The translations under genes were made by a program, and so were the position numbers. A stretch of DNA of 61,621 nt from Levilactobacillus parabrevis ATCC 53295 (GTDB lineage: Bacteria > Bacillota > Bacilli > Lactobacillales > Lactobacillaceae). Under the pieces are notes generated by a model. The model searched no databases. It worked only from the letters and a program-made list of their open reading frames with translations, and was not told where the DNA came from. The DNA lies in the NCBI RefSeq assembly GCF_001434055.1, contig NZ_AZCZ01000015.1:1-61621 (forward strand), written 5' to 3'. Shown here piece after piece: positions 60,031 to 61,621 of the stretch (its first letter is position 1; each line of letters starts with the position of its first letter).

Positions 60031-61548
60031 GTGTATTACTTTGTCAATGAGTATATTCTGCAAAAAAATTCGAGTGTTGAACATACGGCGATGAATCGGG
60101 TCAAGTTGTTTAACCACTACAAGGCGCCTGCGAAGATTGTCACGAAGATTTATGATCGACTGCTCCATCGGACGATTGGTGATTTTGGGATAACCGATGA
60201 CCAAGTCGTGAATATGTTCGATTACTTTCAAGGGGTTACGGACTATACGGACGTCAAGGTTATGACGACGGATAATATTCACATACCAGTTGAGTATGAG
60301 GTTACCGTGGGCGCTAACTTTAGCGGGGTAGCTGACGGTGACCGGTTGGTAGGTAATGTTGGGTTCATCCCTGGCACGGTTGGCCGGGTGTTCTACCAAG
60401 AATTCTTTGACCCACAGGGCAATCGAATCGGGACTGATCTCTGGGATTGGCGCGGATTTAAGTCAGCGACCCAGTACTTTGGTCAGAATGGTCAATTGAT
60501 CTTACAACGGTACTACACACCGGCTGGCCAAACGGTGCTGGAGGAGTACTACGCCCAAGATACTGAGGGTAAGCCGCTTCCTTCACGGATAATCTTGAAG
60601 GATTATCACGGTGAGGGGGACCGGTTCTTCCAGAATACGGATGATTTATTCAATTTCTTCTTGAACGAATTGAGCAATCAGGATAGCGAGACAACGACCT
60701 TTATCGTTGACCGCCCAGGTACTGGGGTCAAACCATTGCTGGCCTTAAATGATGCCTCCCGGAAGTATCTCTACATTCCTATCAACCACGCAGTCAATCC
60801 CAATGATCCAGTGCACGCTGACCTGGATGGCTTCTTGGCACCAGCGTTTGAACACTTTGGGCACTTTGATGGTTTTATCACAGCGACCGCTCAGCAGGCT
60901 GAGCATTTGACAACGCGTTTTCCTAAAGCGCATGTCTTCTCTATGCCAGCTGTGGCAACGCTACCGTTGTCGAAAGAAGCAACGGAGAAGGTGGCGCCAG
61001 CGCAGCGGATACCACACAGTTTGCTGTATGTTGGTCGGATTAGTCAAGATAAGCAGATTGATCAACAGCTACGGATGTTTGCCCTCGTCAAGGATCGTGT
61101 GCCGGACGCCACGTTCACGCTCTTTGGCTATGGAGATCCCCAGTACGTTTCGGATATGAAGAAGCTCACGGATGAACTTAGGTTGACGGGCAGTGTCTTC
61201 TTTAAGGATTACGATGCCAGCTTGGTTGCACAATATGACCATTATCAGGTCCTGACGAATATGTCGCTAGCCGATGGTGGGCCACTGGCCATGATGGAAG
61301 CGCTGATGCACGGGATTCCTGCTGTCAGCTACAAGTTTAATTATGGCCCCGCGGAGCTCATTACGGATGGTCAAGATGGCTATTTGATTGATCCAGGTCA
61401 GAACTTACAGATGGCCGAAAAGATTGTGGGCTTGTTCACGGATACGGCCAAATTAACGGCGTTTAGTGATGCTGCTTATGCCAAGTCGCACACACAGTGG
61501 ACACGTCGGAAGGTCTGGAATCGTTGGCAGAAGGAGCTCAAAGCCTAA
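60031..61548 (+). CDS. GtfB-type partner glycosyltransferase, partly degenerate active site
   Basis: 505 aa from GTG 60031 with GGGAG nine bases upstream; a start 24 codons earlier has no site. Same fold as the preceding protein (start YYFVNEYILQKNSSVEHTAMNR). It departs at key points: the acceptor-loop G-I-E is S-V-E, the HSTH segment is replaced by INHAVNP, and E-x7-E is D-G-G-P-L-A-M-M-E. R-x4-K is retained (YVGRISQDKQI). In GtfA/GtfB pairs, GtfB is the non-catalytic partner that binds the acceptor and stabilises GtfA; this fits. Confidence 0.82.
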   Translation: MYYFVNEYILQKNSSVEHTAMNRVKLFNHYKAPAKIVTKIYDRLLHRTIGDFGITDDQVVNMFDYFQGVTDYTDVKVMTTDNIHIPVEYEVTVGANFSGVADGDRLVGNVGFIPGTVGRVFYQEFFDPQGNRIGTDLWDWRGFKSATQYFGQNGQLILQRYYTPAGQTVLEEYYAQDTEGKPLPSRIILKDYHGEGDRFFQNTDDLFNFFLNELSNQDSETTTFIVDRPGTGVKPLLALNDASRKYLYIPINHAVNPNDPVHADLDGFLAPAFEHFGHFDGFITATAQQAEHLTTRFPKAHVFSMPAVATLPLSKEATEKVAPAQRIPHSLLYVGRISQDKQIDQQLRMFALVKDRVPDATFTLFGYGDPQYVSDMKKLTDELRLTGSVFFKDYDASLVAQYDHYQVLTNMSLADGGPLAMMEALMHGIPAVSYKFNYGPAELITDGQDGYLIDPGQNLQMAEKIVGLFTDTAKLTAFSDAAYAKSHTQWTRRKVWNRWQKELKA

Positions 61549-61578
61549 CGTAGCGGCTTGAGAAAGGAAGGTCTGGGA

Positions 61579-61621
61579 ATGTATTATTTTTTAAATGCCC
61601 CAATTGTCAAATCAAGTGCAA
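61579..61621 (+). CDS. start of a third glycosyltransferase of the same family (truncated by window)
   Basis: ATG 61579 with AGGAAGG upstream, 30 bp after the previous stop. Only 14 codons are visible: MYYFLNAPIVKSSA. They align with the starts of the two previous proteins (YYFVNEYILQKNSS). It most likely continues as a third DUF1975/GT4 protein. The end lies outside the window. Confidence 0.7.
   Translation, partial: MYYFLNAPIVKSSA

Noticed and set aside
58372-61621. Accessory Sec (SecA2/SecY2) glycoprotein export locus
   Set aside because: Only GtfA/GtfB-like genes are visible; no secA2, secY2, asp or serine-rich repeat gene in the window.

Overview
The window reads as chromosomal DNA of a low-to-mid G+C lactic acid bacterium of the family Lactobacillaceae. 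The heterofermentative side (Levilactobacillus-like) is my best guess, but the genus is inferred. Supporting signs are an SMK-box (SAM-III) riboswitch in front of metK, a GH65 disaccharide phosphorylase with beta-phosphoglucomutase, a D-aspartate cross-bridge operon (asparagine synthetase, D-Asp ligase, aspartate racemase), an OhrR-type regulator, deoxynucleoside kinase, DUF1975 glycosyltransferases, frequent TTG/GTG starts and compact intrinsic terminators. I see no IS element, prophage, CRISPR array or plasmid backbone.

Layout. 70-713: six tRNA genes (Phe, Tyr, Trp, His, Cys, Leu) and a terminator. 0.8-5.5 kb: secreted NlpC/P60 protein, secreted matrixin-like protease, a YbjQ-family protein and hypotheticals. 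5.6-11 kb: SMK box and metK, a decayed HTH gene, an EmrB/QacA-type exporter, a DUF960-like protein, deoxynucleoside kinase and a Cof-type phosphatase. 11.3-14.9 kb: pgmB and a long GH65 phosphorylase with a cre-like site. 15-17.6 kb: small membrane protein, a candidate C-rich-loop sRNA on the minus strand, a CPBP protease, ohrR and tRNA-Leu(CAG). 17.6-24.5 kb: YbjQ/VanZ pair, a membrane-anchored SPP1-gp7-like protein, class II UvrA, PepD dipeptidase and a Crp/FLP regulator. 24.6-28.6 kb: asnB / D-Asp ligase / racD operon. 28.6-35.5 kb: YisL, DHFR-like protein, amidase with GW modules, YkvS, tRNA-Gly, T-box and argS, divergent MerR/SDR pair, then a structured non-coding region. 35.5-49 kb: argR, PBP1A, ylbF-type gene, then a block matching the Bacillus order yhaO-yhaN-yhaM / prsA / yhaH / hit / ecsA-ecsB. 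49-58.2 kb: ytmP-like gene, trmB, coiA, pepF, degV, spxH, relQ, nadK and an RluA-type synthase (Bacillus yjbF-yjbO order). 58.3-61.6 kb: two complete tandem GtfA/GtfB-type glycosyltransferases and the start of a third.

The most striking signal is a dispersed element of about 185 bp in three intergenic regions (39180-39362 +, 44463-44642 +, 46688-46874 -). All three fold to the same plan: an 18-bp closing stem whose two arms change together (position 4 is G-C, C-G and T-A in the three copies), followed by three internal hairpins, one with an unrelated but always self-complementary tip. A diverged relative with its own terminator sits at about 35153-35410. This looks like an undescribed structured RNA or structured mobile repeat. 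The second is a roughly 170-nt minus-strand RNA (15245-15415) with two hairpins presenting CCCCCA loops, which is the layout of a Shine-Dalgarno-targeting sRNA.

Much of the window serves the cell envelope: cross-bridge synthesis, PBP1A, PrsA, amidase, NlpC/P60 and surface glycosylation. Stress control is also well represented (OhrR, SpxH, RelQ, FLP-like regulator, MerR/SDR). All calls come from reading the sequence; no database search was run.
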